From the NCBI RefSeq assembly GCF_008180615.1, contig NZ_VTEH01000003.1, positions 127,685 through 191,684 on the forward strand: a stretch of DNA of 64,000 bases. Direction: 5' to 3'. Numbering within the stretch: the stretch's first letter is position 1; each line of letters opens with the position of its first letter. Below the pieces are notes generated by a model, which was given only the letters and a program-made list of their open reading frames with translations, did not search any database and had not been told where the DNA came from. Origin of the DNA: Rossellomorea vietnamensis. Lineage in GTDB: Bacteria > Bacillota > Bacilli > Bacillales > Bacillaceae_B. The position numbers and the translations under genes were made by a program. This document shows positions 27,078 through 35,738 of this stretch, piece after piece.

Positions 27078-27092
27078 ATGACAGCGTTTTCA
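27078..27092. promoter_or_regulatory. cre-like site upstream of gudB
   Basis: ATGACAGCGTTTTCA differs at one fixed position from the CcpA consensus WTGNAANCGNWNNCW. It lies 30 bp before the gudB -35. Catabolite control is inferred only. Confidence 0.4.
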
Positions 27093-27122
27093 ATAAATTG
27101 AACTTTTTTTATTTTAGTATCT

Positions 27123-27150
27123 TTGCAACACCATATCTAACGTGTATACT
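27123..27150 (+). promoter_or_regulatory. Sigma-A promoter of gudB
   Basis: TTGCAA (27123-27128), 16-bp spacer, TATACT (27145-27150), 69 bp before the start codon. Confidence 0.6.
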
Positions 27151-27219
27151 ATTGCTTGTAAAGACGGACGTGTTTCCGTAATACAGTGAAATACAGTGAA
27201 CAAACTGGGAGGTTTACTA

Positions 27220-28497
27220 ATGGTAGCCGAGAAAGATGCAGCAAGCAACAATCCTGAAGATAAAAATGATGTACTGAAATCAACTCAAACCGTAATTCAG
27301 CTAGCTCTGGAAAAACTGGGATATTCAGATGAAGTATTCGAGCTTCTTAAAGAGCCATTGAGAATGCTTACAGTTAAAATACCTGTCCGAATGGACGATG
27401 GAAAAATAAAAGTGTTTACTGGTTACCGTGCACAGCATAATGATGCGGTCGGCCCTACGAAAGGCGGGATCCGCTTCCATCCGAATGTGACTGAAAAAGA
27501 AGTTAAAGCTCTTTCCATCTGGATGAGCCTTAAATGTGGAATTGTTGATCTTCCATATGGTGGAGGAAAAGGAGGAATCATCTGTGATCCCCGCGATATG
27601 TCCTTCAGGGAATTGGAAAGATTGAGCCGCGGTTATGTCCGCGCCATAAGCCAAATTGTGGGGCCTACAAAAGATATTCCGGCTCCTGACGTTTTCACTA
27701 ACTCACAAATCATGGCGTGGATGATGGATGAATACAGCCGGATAGATGAATTCAATTCGCCAGGATTTATTACAGGAAAGCCACTGGTCCTTGGAGGGTC
27801 GCATGGCCGGGAAACAGCGACTGCCAAAGGGGTAACAATATGTATCAGGGAAGCAGCTAAGAAGAAAGGCATTGATATTGAAGGAGCGAGAGTCGTCGTT
27901 CAAGGATTTGGTAATGCAGGAAGTTTCCTCGCGAAGTTCATGCATGATGCAGGAGCTAAAGTCATTGGTATCTCGGATGCATATGGCGGCCTTCATGACC
28001 CAAATGGTTTGGACATTGATTATTTGCTGGACAGGCGCGACAGTTTCGGAACGGTTACAAAGCTCTTCAACAATACTATATCAAATAAAGAATTGCTGGA
28101 ACTTGATTGTGATATCCTGGTTCCGGCAGCAATCGAGAACCAGATCACAGAAGAAAATGCAGCAAATATCCGCGCGGGTATCGTTGTTGAAGCGGCAAAT
28201 GGCCCTACTACACTTGAGGCTACCAAGATCCTTACAGAGCGGGGAATCCTGCTAGTGCCGGATGTATTGGCTTCTTCAGGTGGAGTGACAGTTTCTTACT
28301 TTGAGTGGGTACAAAACAATCAAGGATACTACTGGACAGAAGAAGAAGTCGAAGAAAAGCTTGAAAGGATTCTTGTGGCTTCCTTCAACAATGTATATGA
28401 AGCTGCTCATACCCGCCGAGTGGACATGAGGCTGGCAGCTTACATGGTAGGCGTTAGAAAAATGGCAGAAGCCAGCAGATTCAGGGGCTGGATTTGA
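27220..28497 (+). CDS. gudB: NAD-specific glutamate dehydrogenase
   Basis: 425-aa catabolic glutamate dehydrogenase, a cytoplasmic hexamer converting glutamate to 2-oxoglutarate and ammonia. Active-site block PYGGGKGGI with catalytic Lys; the nucleotide-binding GFGNAGSF; C-terminal VGVRKMAEASRFRGWI. The segment KEVKALSIWMS carries a single VKA, i.e. no 9-bp duplication like the one that inactivates GudB in B. subtilis 168. Start at 27220 after GGGAGG; an in-frame ATG at 27196 has none. Placement before ypdA favours GudB over RocG. Confidence 0.94.
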   Translation: MVAEKDAASNNPEDKNDVLKSTQTVIQLALEKLGYSDEVFELLKEPLRMLTVKIPVRMDDGKIKVFTGYRAQHNDAVGPTKGGIRFHPNVTEKEVKALSIWMSLKCGIVDLPYGGGKGGIICDPRDMSFRELERLSRGYVRAISQIVGPTKDIPAPDVFTNSQIMAWMMDEYSRIDEFNSPGFITGKPLVLGGSHGRETATAKGVTICIREAAKKKGIDIEGARVVVQGFGNAGSFLAKFMHDAGAKVIGISDAYGGLHDPNGLDIDYLLDRRDSFGTVTKLFNNTISNKELLELDCDILVPAAIENQITEENAANIRAGIVVEAANGPTTLEATKILTERGILLVPDVLASSGGVTVSYFEWVQNNQGYYWTEEEVEEKLERILVASFNNVYEAAHTRRVDMRLAAYMVGVRKMAEASRFRGWI

Positions 28498-28504
28498 TTT
28501 GTAA

Positions 28505-28538
28505 GGGAGGATGTCTTTATAAAGGCATCCTCCTTTTT
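28505..28538 (+). terminator. Terminator after gudB
   Basis: GGAGGATG/CATCCTCC 8-bp stem with an inner CTTTATAAAG palindrome and T5 tail. Confidence 0.88.
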
Positions 28539-28558
28539 AATTTTCCGGATATAAAAAA

Positions 28559-28709
28559 GGCTGTTTTTGCATATAGTGTTGCTTTCGGAGTTATTACTTT
28601 CTAATCGGGAAGAGCAGCTCTTTTCTCTTCCTGTTTACGAGGTTATAGCTGTGAATTACGATTATTTTTTCGGAACTAGTGTGAAATAGCAGCAAAGCCT
28701 TTTAAAAAA
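28559..28709. repeat. Dispersed repeat family A, copy 4
   Basis: Left end GGCTGTTTTTGCATATAGTG followed by TTGCTTTCGGA; middle GGGAAGAGCAGCTCTTTTCT; right end GAAATAGCAGCAAAGCC. This is one of the most complete copies. Confidence 0.75.
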
Positions 28710-28767
28710 CAACTTACATCATTATTAAAATCATTTTTGCTGACACCTAATGTTTTGCATCTCCGCT

Positions 28768-28802
28768 AAAATTCTCCTATCATATTATGGTGGGAGAATT
28801 TT
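28768..28802. terminator. Orphan hairpin before bdr
   Basis: Perfect 10-bp stem AAAATTCTCC/GGAGAATTTT with 15-nt loop and T-rich tail, 73 bp before bdr. It follows no gene directly; it may block read-through or lie in the bdr leader. Confidence 0.5.
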
Positions 28803-28874
28803 TTATTAATAAGTAAATTAGTTATGATATAGATTAGTGAATAGTGATGAACGACCTCAAGAGGAGTGAAGGCA

Positions 28875-29837
28875 ATGAGACAAGAAGAGTGCATTATAGT
28901 CGGCGGAGGTCCCTGCGGATTGTCAGCTGCTATTGAATTAAAGAAGATTGGGATAGATCCGTTAATTATTGAAAAGGGCAATGTGGTCAATGCTATCTAC
29001 AACTACCCTACCCACCAGACATTCTTCAGTTCAAGTGAGAAGCTGGCAATCGGAAATGTGCCCTTTATAATCGAACAGCATAAACCAAAACGGAACCAGG
29101 CATTGGTCTATTATCGTGAAGTGGTAAAAATGCATGATTTAAGGATAAATCGATTTGAAGAAGTGGAGGCTGTATTCAAGTTAGATGACGGCCGGTTTTC
29201 TGTTAAAACTTCCAAAGACCAGTATCAAACCCGGAAGGTCATCATTGCCACTGGATATTATGATCACCCTAATAAATTAGATACAGAAGGGGGCGACCTT
29301 GAAAAGGTACACCATTACTTCAAAGAGGCCCACCCGTATTTTGATACTGATGTGGCAGTCATTGGAGGCAAGAATTCCGCCGTTGATGCAGCCATAGAAT
29401 TAGAAAAAGCAGGTGCTCGTGTTACGGTCATTTACCGGGGCAGTAATTATTCCAGCAGTATCAAACCTTGGATTCTGCCTGAGTTCGAAGCTTTGGTCAA
29501 AAACGGGAAAGTGATGATGGAGTTTGAAGCAGAAGTAGAATCCATCACTCATCACAAAGTAAACTATACGGCGGCAGGTGTATCCAAAGAGATAAAGAAT
29601 GATTTTGTATTTGCAATGATCGGGTACCATCCTGATCATTCATTTCTTACTAAGATGGGCGTGAACATTGACCAGGAAACGGGAAGGCCGGAATTTAACC
29701 CTGATACAATGGAGACAAACGTAGAAGGGATTTACATTGCCGGTGTGATAGCGGCTGGGAACAATGCGAATGAAATCTTCATTGAAAACGGCCGCTTTCA
29801 TGGCGGGATAATAGCAGATGCCATAAAGAATTCCTAA
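28875..29837 (+). CDS. bdr: Bacillithiol disulfide reductase Bdr (YpdA)
   Basis: 320-aa FAD-dependent NADPH oxidoreductase that regenerates bacillithiol from its disulfide. The N-terminal FAD motif GGGPCGLSA includes Cys14, the position of the redox cysteine of Staphylococcus YpdA. The NADPH motif is VIGGKNSAVDAAIELEKAG. The C-terminal FAD-contact block is GIYIAGVIAAG. The ATG at 28875 follows GAGGAG by 8 bases; an in-frame GTG at 28866 overlaps that site. It follows gudB as in B. subtilis (gudB-ypdA). Confidence 0.93.
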   Translation: MRQEECIIVGGGPCGLSAAIELKKIGIDPLIIEKGNVVNAIYNYPTHQTFFSSSEKLAIGNVPFIIEQHKPKRNQALVYYREVVKMHDLRINRFEEVEAVFKLDDGRFSVKTSKDQYQTRKVIIATGYYDHPNKLDTEGGDLEKVHHYFKEAHPYFDTDVAVIGGKNSAVDAAIELEKAGARVTVIYRGSNYSSSIKPWILPEFEALVKNGKVMMEFEAEVESITHHKVNYTAAGVSKEIKNDFVFAMIGYHPDHSFLTKMGVNIDQETGRPEFNPDTMETNVEGIYIAGVIAAGNNANEIFIENGRFHGGIIADAIKNS

Positions 29838-29840
29838 TAA

Positions 29841-29874
29841 AAGGCCGGAAACCAGGTAACAGGTTTCCGGCCTT
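29841..29874 (+). terminator. Terminator after bdr
   Basis: Perfect 13-bp stem AAGGCCGGAAACC/GGTTTCCGGCCTT with 8-nt loop; T-rich (CGTCTTTG) tail is weak. Confidence 0.85.
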
Positions 29875-29881
29875 CGTCTTT

Positions 29882-30063
29882 GCTTAGGAAATTATTAAAA
29901 CATCCTCTGTGGATAATTTATTGATAAATTATCCACGCCCAGCTTTAGCGCCAAGCCCCTCGGGGTCAAATAAACCTCAGAGAAATAAAAGGAAATAGCA
30001 CCGTTGATTCTCTGAGGAACATTTGCCTGTCGGGGCTGATCAAGGCGCTTCCGCTTTTGTTCT
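29882..30063 (+). repeat. Dispersed repeat family B, copy 3 (full)
   Basis: Longest complete unit: AT-rich head GCTTAGGAAATTATTAAAAC, CTCTGTGGATAA, left arm AGCGCCAAGCCCCTCGGGGT, inner CTCAGAG/CTCTGAG stem, right arm TGCCTGTCGGGGCTGATCAA and GGCGCTTCCGCTTTTGTTC. It fills the gap between convergent bdr and ansA. Confidence 0.9.
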
Positions 30064-30071
30064 TAAATCAA

Positions 30072-31052
30072 TTAATTTTTAAAGATATCTTCAAGTTCTT
30101 TTAAGCTTGGTGCATTGGCGGTTGACAAGGCTACAAGCAGTTTCATTCGGGCCTTTTGCCCATTTAAGCCGTTTGAGAAAATCACACCCATTTCTTTAAG
30201 TTGTTTTCCTCCCCCTGCATACCCGTATATATCCTGGGCGATGCCGTTAAAGCACCTGGAAACAAGAATCACAGGGATTTCAGAGCGCAGAAGAGACTCC
30301 ACTCCCTCTACAGCGCCTGGAGGAAGATTTCCCTGACCCAGCGCTTCTATAATTACTCCGTCAAATTGAAGGTCCTTCAAAGCAGACAACAGGGCTGAAT
30401 CCATACCGGCATGTGCTTTTATAAGAGCAATTTTCTTAGAAACAGATTTCACAGGATATTTCTCAAGTGACGTAGGTTTATGGTGAAAAATCACTCCGCG
30501 CTTAGTGACAATTCCTATGGGACCATATTGCGGGCTTTGAAAGGTGGAAACATTGCTTGTATGGGTTTTGGTTACATTTTTAGCAGAATGGATTTCATCA
30601 TTCAGGACGACGAGAACGCCTTTGTCAGCAGAGTCTTCATTAGATGCTACCTTAACCGAAGAGAGAAGGTTATAAAGTCCATCTGCGCCAATCTCATTGC
30701 TCGACCGCATGGCGCCGGTTACCACAACGGAAATGGGCAAGTCGACAGTTAAATCGAGAAAATAAGCTGTCTCCTCAAGAGTATCGGTTCCGTGCGTAAT
30801 GACAACTCCTTGAATTTTGTTTTTCTTGTATTCTTCTTCAATGATCTTTTTCAGCTGCAGCATATGATCTGGTGTTATGTGCGGGGAAGGCAGGTGAAAT
30901 GCTTCCTTTACTGTTATGTCAGCCAGCTGGCTCAGGGATGAAGAATGTGCGGACAAAGGATTTTCTTCACTGGGCTGGACTGAACCGGTGGCCGCATCTT
31001 CCATCATGGAAATGGTCCCGCCTGTATGTATGACTACTATATATTTTTTCAT
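30072..31052 (-). CDS. ansA: L-asparaginase (type I, cytoplasmic)
   Basis: 326-aa asparaginase that hydrolyses asparagine to aspartate and ammonia. First catalytic motif HTGGTIS with nucleophile Thr13; second motif HGTDT with Thr89-Asp90; conserved TGAMRSSNEIGADG follows. No signal peptide, so cytoplasmic. On the minus strand AAGGAGATG lies 13 bases before the ATG. It is alone, without the ansB aspartase partner known from B. subtilis, and is divergent from prsW. Confidence 0.92.
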   Translation of the reverse strand: MKKYIVVIHTGGTISMMEDAATGSVQPSEENPLSAHSSSLSQLADITVKEAFHLPSPHITPDHMLQLKKIIEEEYKKNKIQGVVITHGTDTLEETAYFLDLTVDLPISVVVTGAMRSSNEIGADGLYNLLSSVKVASNEDSADKGVLVVLNDEIHSAKNVTKTHTSNVSTFQSPQYGPIGIVTKRGVIFHHKPTSLEKYPVKSVSKKIALIKAHAGMDSALLSALKDLQFDGVIIEALGQGNLPPGAVEGVESLLRSEIPVILVSRCFNGIAQDIYGYAGGGKQLKEMGVIFSNGLNGQKARMKLLVALSTANAPSLKELEDIFKN

Positions 31053-31162
31053 AAATAATCTTCATCTCCTTCGAATATATTTATGTAATTGCATTCTGAT
31101 ATTTTCTTTCTTCCTTCTACATGATACGATTAAGAAAACAGAAAGAAAAGAGGACAAATTAT

Positions 31163-31852
31163 ATGCTGGTGATTTTATCAGCTGGTTTTGCACCGGGGCT
31201 GGCACTGCTCAGCTATTTCTATCTGCGTGATGAATTTGAATCAGAACCGGTTTCCTTCATCATTAAGACGTTTATGTATGGTGCAATTCTGACTTTTCCC
31301 CTCATGTTCCTGCAATATGTACTGCAGGCAGAGGCCGTTGTTTCTTCACCATGGATTCATGCTTATTTTTCCGCAGGGCTTTTAGAAGAATTCTTTAAAT
31401 GGTTCATATTGTTTTTTGCAGTCTTTCAGCATGTTGAATTCAACGACCCCTACGATGGAATTATTTATGGAGCAAGTGTCTCGCTTGGTTTCGCTACTGT
31501 TGAAAATATTTTATATCTTGTAGCACATGGAGTTGAATTCGCCATTGGAAGAGCGCTGCTTCCTGTATCCGCACACGCATTATTTGGTGTACTAATGGGG
31601 TATTATCTCGGCAAAGCAAAATTTGCGGGCGAAAAAATGAAATGGAGAAGTATCTTCATCTCTTTCTTTCTTCCATTCATTTTGCATGGGACCTATGATT
31701 TTATCCTTGGTTCAGGTAAGAATTGGATCTTCTACATGATTCCCTTCATGCTGTTTCTATGGTGGACCGGAATTAGGAAAATCAAGAGCGCCCACCGCAT
31801 GACCACTTCACATTATGACCAAAATGATATCAATAAAAAGATCTCAATATAG
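31163..31852 (+). CDS. prsW: Site-1 protease PrsW (YpdC)
   Basis: 229-aa polytopic membrane metalloprotease of the PrsW family, which in B. subtilis makes the first cut in anti-sigma factor RsiW to release sigma-W. The active-site pair EE is in GLLEEFFKWF; other family blocks are YDGIIYGASVSLGFATVENI, ALLPVSAHALFGV and LHGTYDFI. About seven membrane spans. The ATG at 31163 is chosen because AAAGAGGAC lies upstream and the N terminus then aligns with B. subtilis PrsW. Its substrate here is not in the window; RsiX is the only anti-sigma factor seen. Confidence 0.92.
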   Translation: MLVILSAGFAPGLALLSYFYLRDEFESEPVSFIIKTFMYGAILTFPLMFLQYVLQAEAVVSSPWIHAYFSAGLLEEFFKWFILFFAVFQHVEFNDPYDGIIYGASVSLGFATVENILYLVAHGVEFAIGRALLPVSAHALFGVLMGYYLGKAKFAGEKMKWRSIFISFFLPFILHGTYDFILGSGKNWIFYMIPFMLFLWWTGIRKIKSAHRMTTSHYDQNDINKKISI

Positions 31853-31889
31853 GCCTCTTATTCAGTAAAGACTGAATGGGGGCCTTTTT
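31851..31889 (+). terminator. Terminator after prsW
   Basis: AGGCC...ATTCAG pairs with CTGAAT...GGCCT around TAAAGA; T5 tail. It begins inside the prsW stop codon. Confidence 0.8.
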
Positions 31890-31897
31890 GATTGCAA

Positions 31898-32072
31898 AGG
31901 AAATTAGAATCTACATTTGTGGATAACTTTTAAGTATTTGATGTGCGGCCAGCTGCAGCGCCTAGCCCCTCGGGGTCAAATAACCTCAAGAGAATAAAAG
32001 GGAAGACCGCCTTTTTTTCTCTTGAGAACATTTGCCTGTCGGGGCTGGACAAGGCGCTTCCGCTTTTGTTCC
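31898..32072 (+). repeat. Dispersed repeat family B, copy 4 (full)
   Basis: Complete unit: head AGGAAATTAGAATCTACATT and TGTGGATAA; left arm CAGCGCCTAGCCCCTCGGGG; inner CTCAAGAGAA/TTCTCTTGAG stem; right arm CCTGTCGGGGCTGGACAAGG and CGCTTCCGCTTTTG. Lies between prsW and sleB. Confidence 0.92.
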
Positions 32073-32170
32073 TTATCATTCCTAAACGGAAATAGAACAC
32101 CTGAGTATGTATAAAATGGATTTTACTACAGAAACTAGCCTTAATGTTAATACAAGATTTGGAGGGTAGT

Positions 32171-33031
32171 ATGATGAAAAAACGTATCAAGTTGTTAACG
32201 GTCTTTCTGCTCATGGTACTTATATTAACAACTTTATCATTCAAGGGCGAGATTGACCACGCTGAGGCATTTTCCAATCAGGTGATCCAAAAAGGAGCAA
32301 CTGGCGAGGATGTTATCGAACTTCAATCGCGCTTGCAGTACGTCGGCTACTATAATGGAAAAATCGACGGGGTGTTCGGCTGGGGTACATACTGGGCTCT
32401 AAGGAACTTTCAGTATGAATTCGGGCTGCCCATCGACGGACTTGCCGGGCAGGAAACAAAAGATAAACTTGTCAAAGCATCCAAATATAATAAAGATTTT
32501 GTGAAGAAACAAATTAATCAAGGCAAGGATTTCAGCCATTATGGCGGAACCGATTTATCCAGCCAGTCGAAAGGCGGCGGACAAGGTGGCGGCGGTACCC
32601 CGGCCAAGCAGGGAACTCCTCCACAGCAGGCAGAGCAGCCAAAACAGCCCACTGCTGTCAATATGCCGAACGGATTTTCGCAGAATGATATTCAGCTCAT
32701 GGCCAATGCGGTTTATGGTGAAGCCAGGGGTGAACCGTATGAAGGGCAGGTTGCAGTTGCTGCAGTCATTTTAAATAGAATCGACAGTCCATCATTTCCA
32801 AATACAGTTTCAGGCGTCATTTTTGAACCGGGTGCATTTACAGCAGTTGCAGATGGACAAATCTGGCTCACACCAAATGAAAAAGCGAAAGAAGCAGTGA
32901 TGGATGCCATTCAGGGATGGGACCCTTCAGAGAACGCTCAGTATTACTTTAACCCTGTCACCGCCACTAGTAAATGGATCTGGACAAGACCTCAAATCAA
33001 AAAAATTGGAAAACACATATTCTGTAACTAA
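32171..33031 (+). CDS. sleB: Spore cortex-lytic enzyme SleB
   Basis: 286-aa germination enzyme, a lytic transglycosylase acting on cortex peptidoglycan with muramic lactam. Signal or anchor segment about 8-26 with HAEA near residue 35; peptidoglycan-binding domain about 40-105 (VIELQSRLQYVGYYNGKIDG); Gly/Pro/Gln-rich linker about 135-165; catalytic Hydrolase_2 domain about 170-286, with the catalytic glutamate in YGEARGE. RBS GGAGGG; ATG at 32171 or the adjacent one at 32174. Followed at 15 bp by ypeB, its required partner. Confidence 0.96.
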   Translation: MMKKRIKLLTVFLLMVLILTTLSFKGEIDHAEAFSNQVIQKGATGEDVIELQSRLQYVGYYNGKIDGVFGWGTYWALRNFQYEFGLPIDGLAGQETKDKLVKASKYNKDFVKKQINQGKDFSHYGGTDLSSQSKGGGQGGGGTPAKQGTPPQQAEQPKQPTAVNMPNGFSQNDIQLMANAVYGEARGEPYEGQVAVAAVILNRIDSPSFPNTVSGVIFEPGAFTAVADGQIWLTPNEKAKEAVMDAIQGWDPSENAQYYFNPVTATSKWIWTRPQIKKIGKHIFCN

Positions 33032-33045
33032 AGAGGTGAATAGAA

Positions 33046-34392
33046 TTGATACGAGGTATATTGATTGCAGTTCTGACGATCGGAGTAGCAGGAACAGCTT
33101 ACTGGGGTTATCAGGAACATCAAGAGAAAAACGCTATACTCATTAACGCTGAGAATAATTATCAGCGTGCATTTCATGAGTTGACCTACCAAATCGATTT
33201 ATTGCATGACAAAATAGGAACTACACTTGCGATGAATTCAAGGAATTCACTCTCGCCTGAACTAGCAGATGTATGGAGGCTGACTTCTCAGGCACATAGT
33301 GATGTCGGGCAGCTCCCGCTTACGCTTCTTCCATTCAACAAAACAGAAGAATTTTTAGCGAATATCGGTGATTTCAGTTACAGGGCTGCAGTAAGGGACT
33401 TGGATAAAGAGCCCCTGTCTGATGATGAATACAATACCCTGCAAAAACTGTATGAGCAAAGTGCAGATATTCAAAAAGAGTTAAGGAATGTTCAGCATCT
33501 AGTCATCGAGAACAATCTTCGCTGGATGGATGTCGAGCTGGCGCTGGCTACTGGTGAAGAACAGGCTGACAATACGATCATCGACGGTTTTAAAACGGTT
33601 GAAAAGACGGTTGACGGGTACGATGAAGCCAATTTTGGAGGACCTACGTTCGTCAACACTCAAAAGAAAAATGATGATTATAAGAACTTAAAAGGTGAAC
33701 CGATTTCTAAACAAAAAGCTGTCGATATTATGAAGAAATACACAGAAATCAAGGATGTAAAAGAAGTGAAAGTAACCGAGAATGGAAAAGGCGCAAACTT
33801 CGGGTTTTATAGTGTTTCTATGCAAAACACGGACAGCGAAGCAAGTATGGATGTGACTAAGAAGGGCGGTTACCCGATTTACTTTATTCATAACCGTGAA
33901 GTGAAAGAAAACAACATTGGTTTGAATGAAGCGGCGAATAAAGCCGTATCGTTCCTTAAAGACAATGAGTTCAAAGATATGGAATTGTTTGAAAGTGCAC
34001 AGTATGACAATGTCGGAACGTTTACTTTTGTCACTATTATTGATGGAGTGCGCGTTTATCCGGATGCATTAAAGCTGAAGGTGGCACTTGATAATGGCCA
34101 GGTAATCGGATTTGCAGCGGAGGAATTCCTGAAAAATCATCAGGACCGGGAAATACCTGAACCGCAGATCAGCAAGAGTGAAGCAGAGGGTAAAATTAAC
34201 CCGAAGGTAAAAATTATGGAAGACAGACTGGCAGTCATTGTCAATGATCTGAATGAAGAAGTATTATGCTATGAATTCTTAGGAATGCTAGGAAATGACA
34301 CTTACAGAATTTTTATTAACGCAGACAGTGCCATTGAAGAAAAAGTAGAGAAGCTGAAGAATGCTGAACCAATATTTGAAGAAACGGTGTAA
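33046..34392 (+). CDS. ypeB: Germination protein YpeB
   Basis: 448-aa partner that stabilises and localises SleB in the spore. One N-terminal membrane segment (about 2-20), an N-terminal helical domain (to about 200), then PepSY-type repeats in the C-terminal half (SKQKAVDIMKKYTEI; LNEAANKAVSFLKDNEFKD; ISKSEAEGKINP). Starts with TTG at 33046 after GAGGTGA. Length matches B. subtilis YpeB (450). Forms the sleB-ypeB operon, expected under forespore control, though I see no convincing sigma-G promoter. Confidence 0.95.
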   Translation: MIRGILIAVLTIGVAGTAYWGYQEHQEKNAILINAENNYQRAFHELTYQIDLLHDKIGTTLAMNSRNSLSPELADVWRLTSQAHSDVGQLPLTLLPFNKTEEFLANIGDFSYRAAVRDLDKEPLSDDEYNTLQKLYEQSADIQKELRNVQHLVIENNLRWMDVELALATGEEQADNTIIDGFKTVEKTVDGYDEANFGGPTFVNTQKKNDDYKNLKGEPISKQKAVDIMKKYTEIKDVKEVKVTENGKGANFGFYSVSMQNTDSEASMDVTKKGGYPIYFIHNREVKENNIGLNEAANKAVSFLKDNEFKDMELFESAQYDNVGTFTFVTIIDGVRVYPDALKLKVALDNGQVIGFAAEEFLKNHQDREIPEPQISKSEAEGKINPKVKIMEDRLAVIVNDLNEEVLCYEFLGMLGNDTYRIFINADSAIEEKVEKLKNAEPIFEETV

Positions 34393-34397
34393 GAGAA

Positions 34398-34434
34398 AAC
34401 CAGGCAGCAGGTTGGACCAGCTGCCTGGTTTTTG
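34398..34434 (+). terminator. Terminator after ypeB
   Basis: Perfect 11-bp stem AACCAGGCAGC/GCTGCCTGGTT with 11-nt loop and TTTTG. Confidence 0.9.
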
Positions 34435-34733
34435 TTCATTCTATAAACCAGGTGAGCCTCAGGCGGCGGAGGTGCAGATTCGTAAGCGGCTGGCGGCTGC
34501 ATAACCTGGGTGGTTTTACGTGAGAAAAGTATCCAAGCCGGGGTGAGGGCTGTATGGGTTGTGGTGTTTCAGGTAGAATTTCATGGCATACAAATCAAAT
34601 AGGTACAAACTCATAAAAACTATGGCAGAAATAAAAAAATCATGACATAATATACCTATAAGAATTTATTGGTTGAATTTTGAAAAAATCTCATCACAGC
34701 TTGAAATGCTGCAAACGTATAGGAAGTGTAGTT

Positions 34734-35384
34734 ATGTTAAAAATAGGTACCACTTTGACGTTAGAACCAATCCAGACGGATAAAGCCGAAAAGTTCAGAT
34801 GTAAAGCCGTTGAATTCAAAGACTCTAAGCTATATATTGATTACCCTGTTCATACGGAAACGGAAAGGACTGTGTTTTTGATTGATGGAACCCAGCTGAA
34901 AGTAAGCTTTGTTTATAATGAAAATACTGTCTTTTCTTTTCAAACAGAAGTCACTGGAAGAAAGAAAAGCAATATTCCGATGATCTGCCTCCACTATCCA
35001 GGCGATGGTGAATTGGTTAAGGTACAGCGAAGGCAGTTTGTACGGGTTGAAACTTCGGTGGATGCAGCTGTCATTACCCCATCAGCCTCTTACACGACCA
35101 TCACAACAGACCTCAGTGCAGGAGGCTGCGCGGTCAAGGTTCATAAAGACCATAGGTATGAGGCAGGAATGGAAGTGGAGATTATACTGGTGCTGCTCAT
35201 GCAGACAGGGGAATATCATTATTTCAATGTTCCCGGCAAAGTCGTCAGAGTCTGGGATAAGGGATCCGGCAGGATTGCTTCACTCGAATTCAACGAACTT
35301 AAAGACAATCAACAGCAGAACATCCTTCGTTTTTGTTTTGAGAGGCAGCTTTCCTTAAGAAATAAAGGGCTGGTTGAGTATTAA
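34734..35384 (+). CDS. ypfA: PilZ-domain c-di-GMP receptor YpfA
   Basis: 216-aa flagellar-brake type protein (YcgR-like, called DgrA or MotI in B. subtilis), which binds cyclic di-GMP and slows the motor. N-terminal YcgR_2 domain about 1-95; PilZ domain about 97-205 with the binding motif RRQFVR and the second motif DLSAGG (D/NxSxxG). Both motifs are intact. The start at 34734 follows AGGAAGTG and gives the family length; an in-frame upstream ATG-like start at 34680 has no ribosome site. About 300 bp with no recognised element precede it. Confidence 0.9.
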   Translation: MLKIGTTLTLEPIQTDKAEKFRCKAVEFKDSKLYIDYPVHTETERTVFLIDGTQLKVSFVYNENTVFSFQTEVTGRKKSNIPMICLHYPGDGELVKVQRRQFVRVETSVDAAVITPSASYTTITTDLSAGGCAVKVHKDHRYEAGMEVEIILVLLMQTGEYHYFNVPGKVVRVWDKGSGRIASLEFNELKDNQQQNILRFCFERQLSLRNKGLVEY

Positions 35385-35520
35385 GGTTAGAAAAAACAGT
35401 TAGGTTGTGGAGAAGTGAAGGCCAATGGGGATAAGTAGTTAATGAAAAGTATGAAGAAAAGAATAAAAAATATCAGGATAACCCATACTTTTAGTAAACC
35501 TAAAAGAATGGAAGATAAAA

Positions 35521-35712
35521 ATGAAAGCAGTCGAACGAATTATTATTAAACTCGCATTTTTTCATTTTATTCTGCTTCTCGTTATTCAAATAGCTGTCCA
35601 TGCCTTTCAATTTCTGCCGGAAATGAATAAATTGGCCTTTTATGAAGGAGTCAACAAGCAGGAGCATTCTGAAATCATCGAAGTATTGAATAACAGCACA
35701 GAGGGAGACTGA
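35521..35712 (+). CDS. ypfB: Small membrane protein YpfB
   Basis: 63-aa protein with one hydrophobic segment at about 8-29 and a polar C terminus. Size and place match B. subtilis YpfB (DUF5359 type) between ypfA and cmk. Function unknown. GGAAG lies before the ATG. Its stop codon lies inside the following terminator stem. Confidence 0.75.
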   Translation: MKAVERIIIKLAFFHFILLLVIQIAVHAFQFLPEMNKLAFYEGVNKQEHSEIIEVLNNSTEGD

Positions 35713-35729
35713 TGACTCTCTCTTTTTTT
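35701..35729 (+). terminator. Terminator overlapping the ypfB stop
   Basis: GAGGGAG/CTCTCTC stem with ACTGATGA loop and T7 tail. Confidence 0.8.
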
Positions 35730-35738
35730 GTTGCTTTT

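Noticed and set aside
31930..32277. 115-codon minus-strand frame before sleB
   Set aside because: Made of repeat B and the antisense of the sleB signal sequence.
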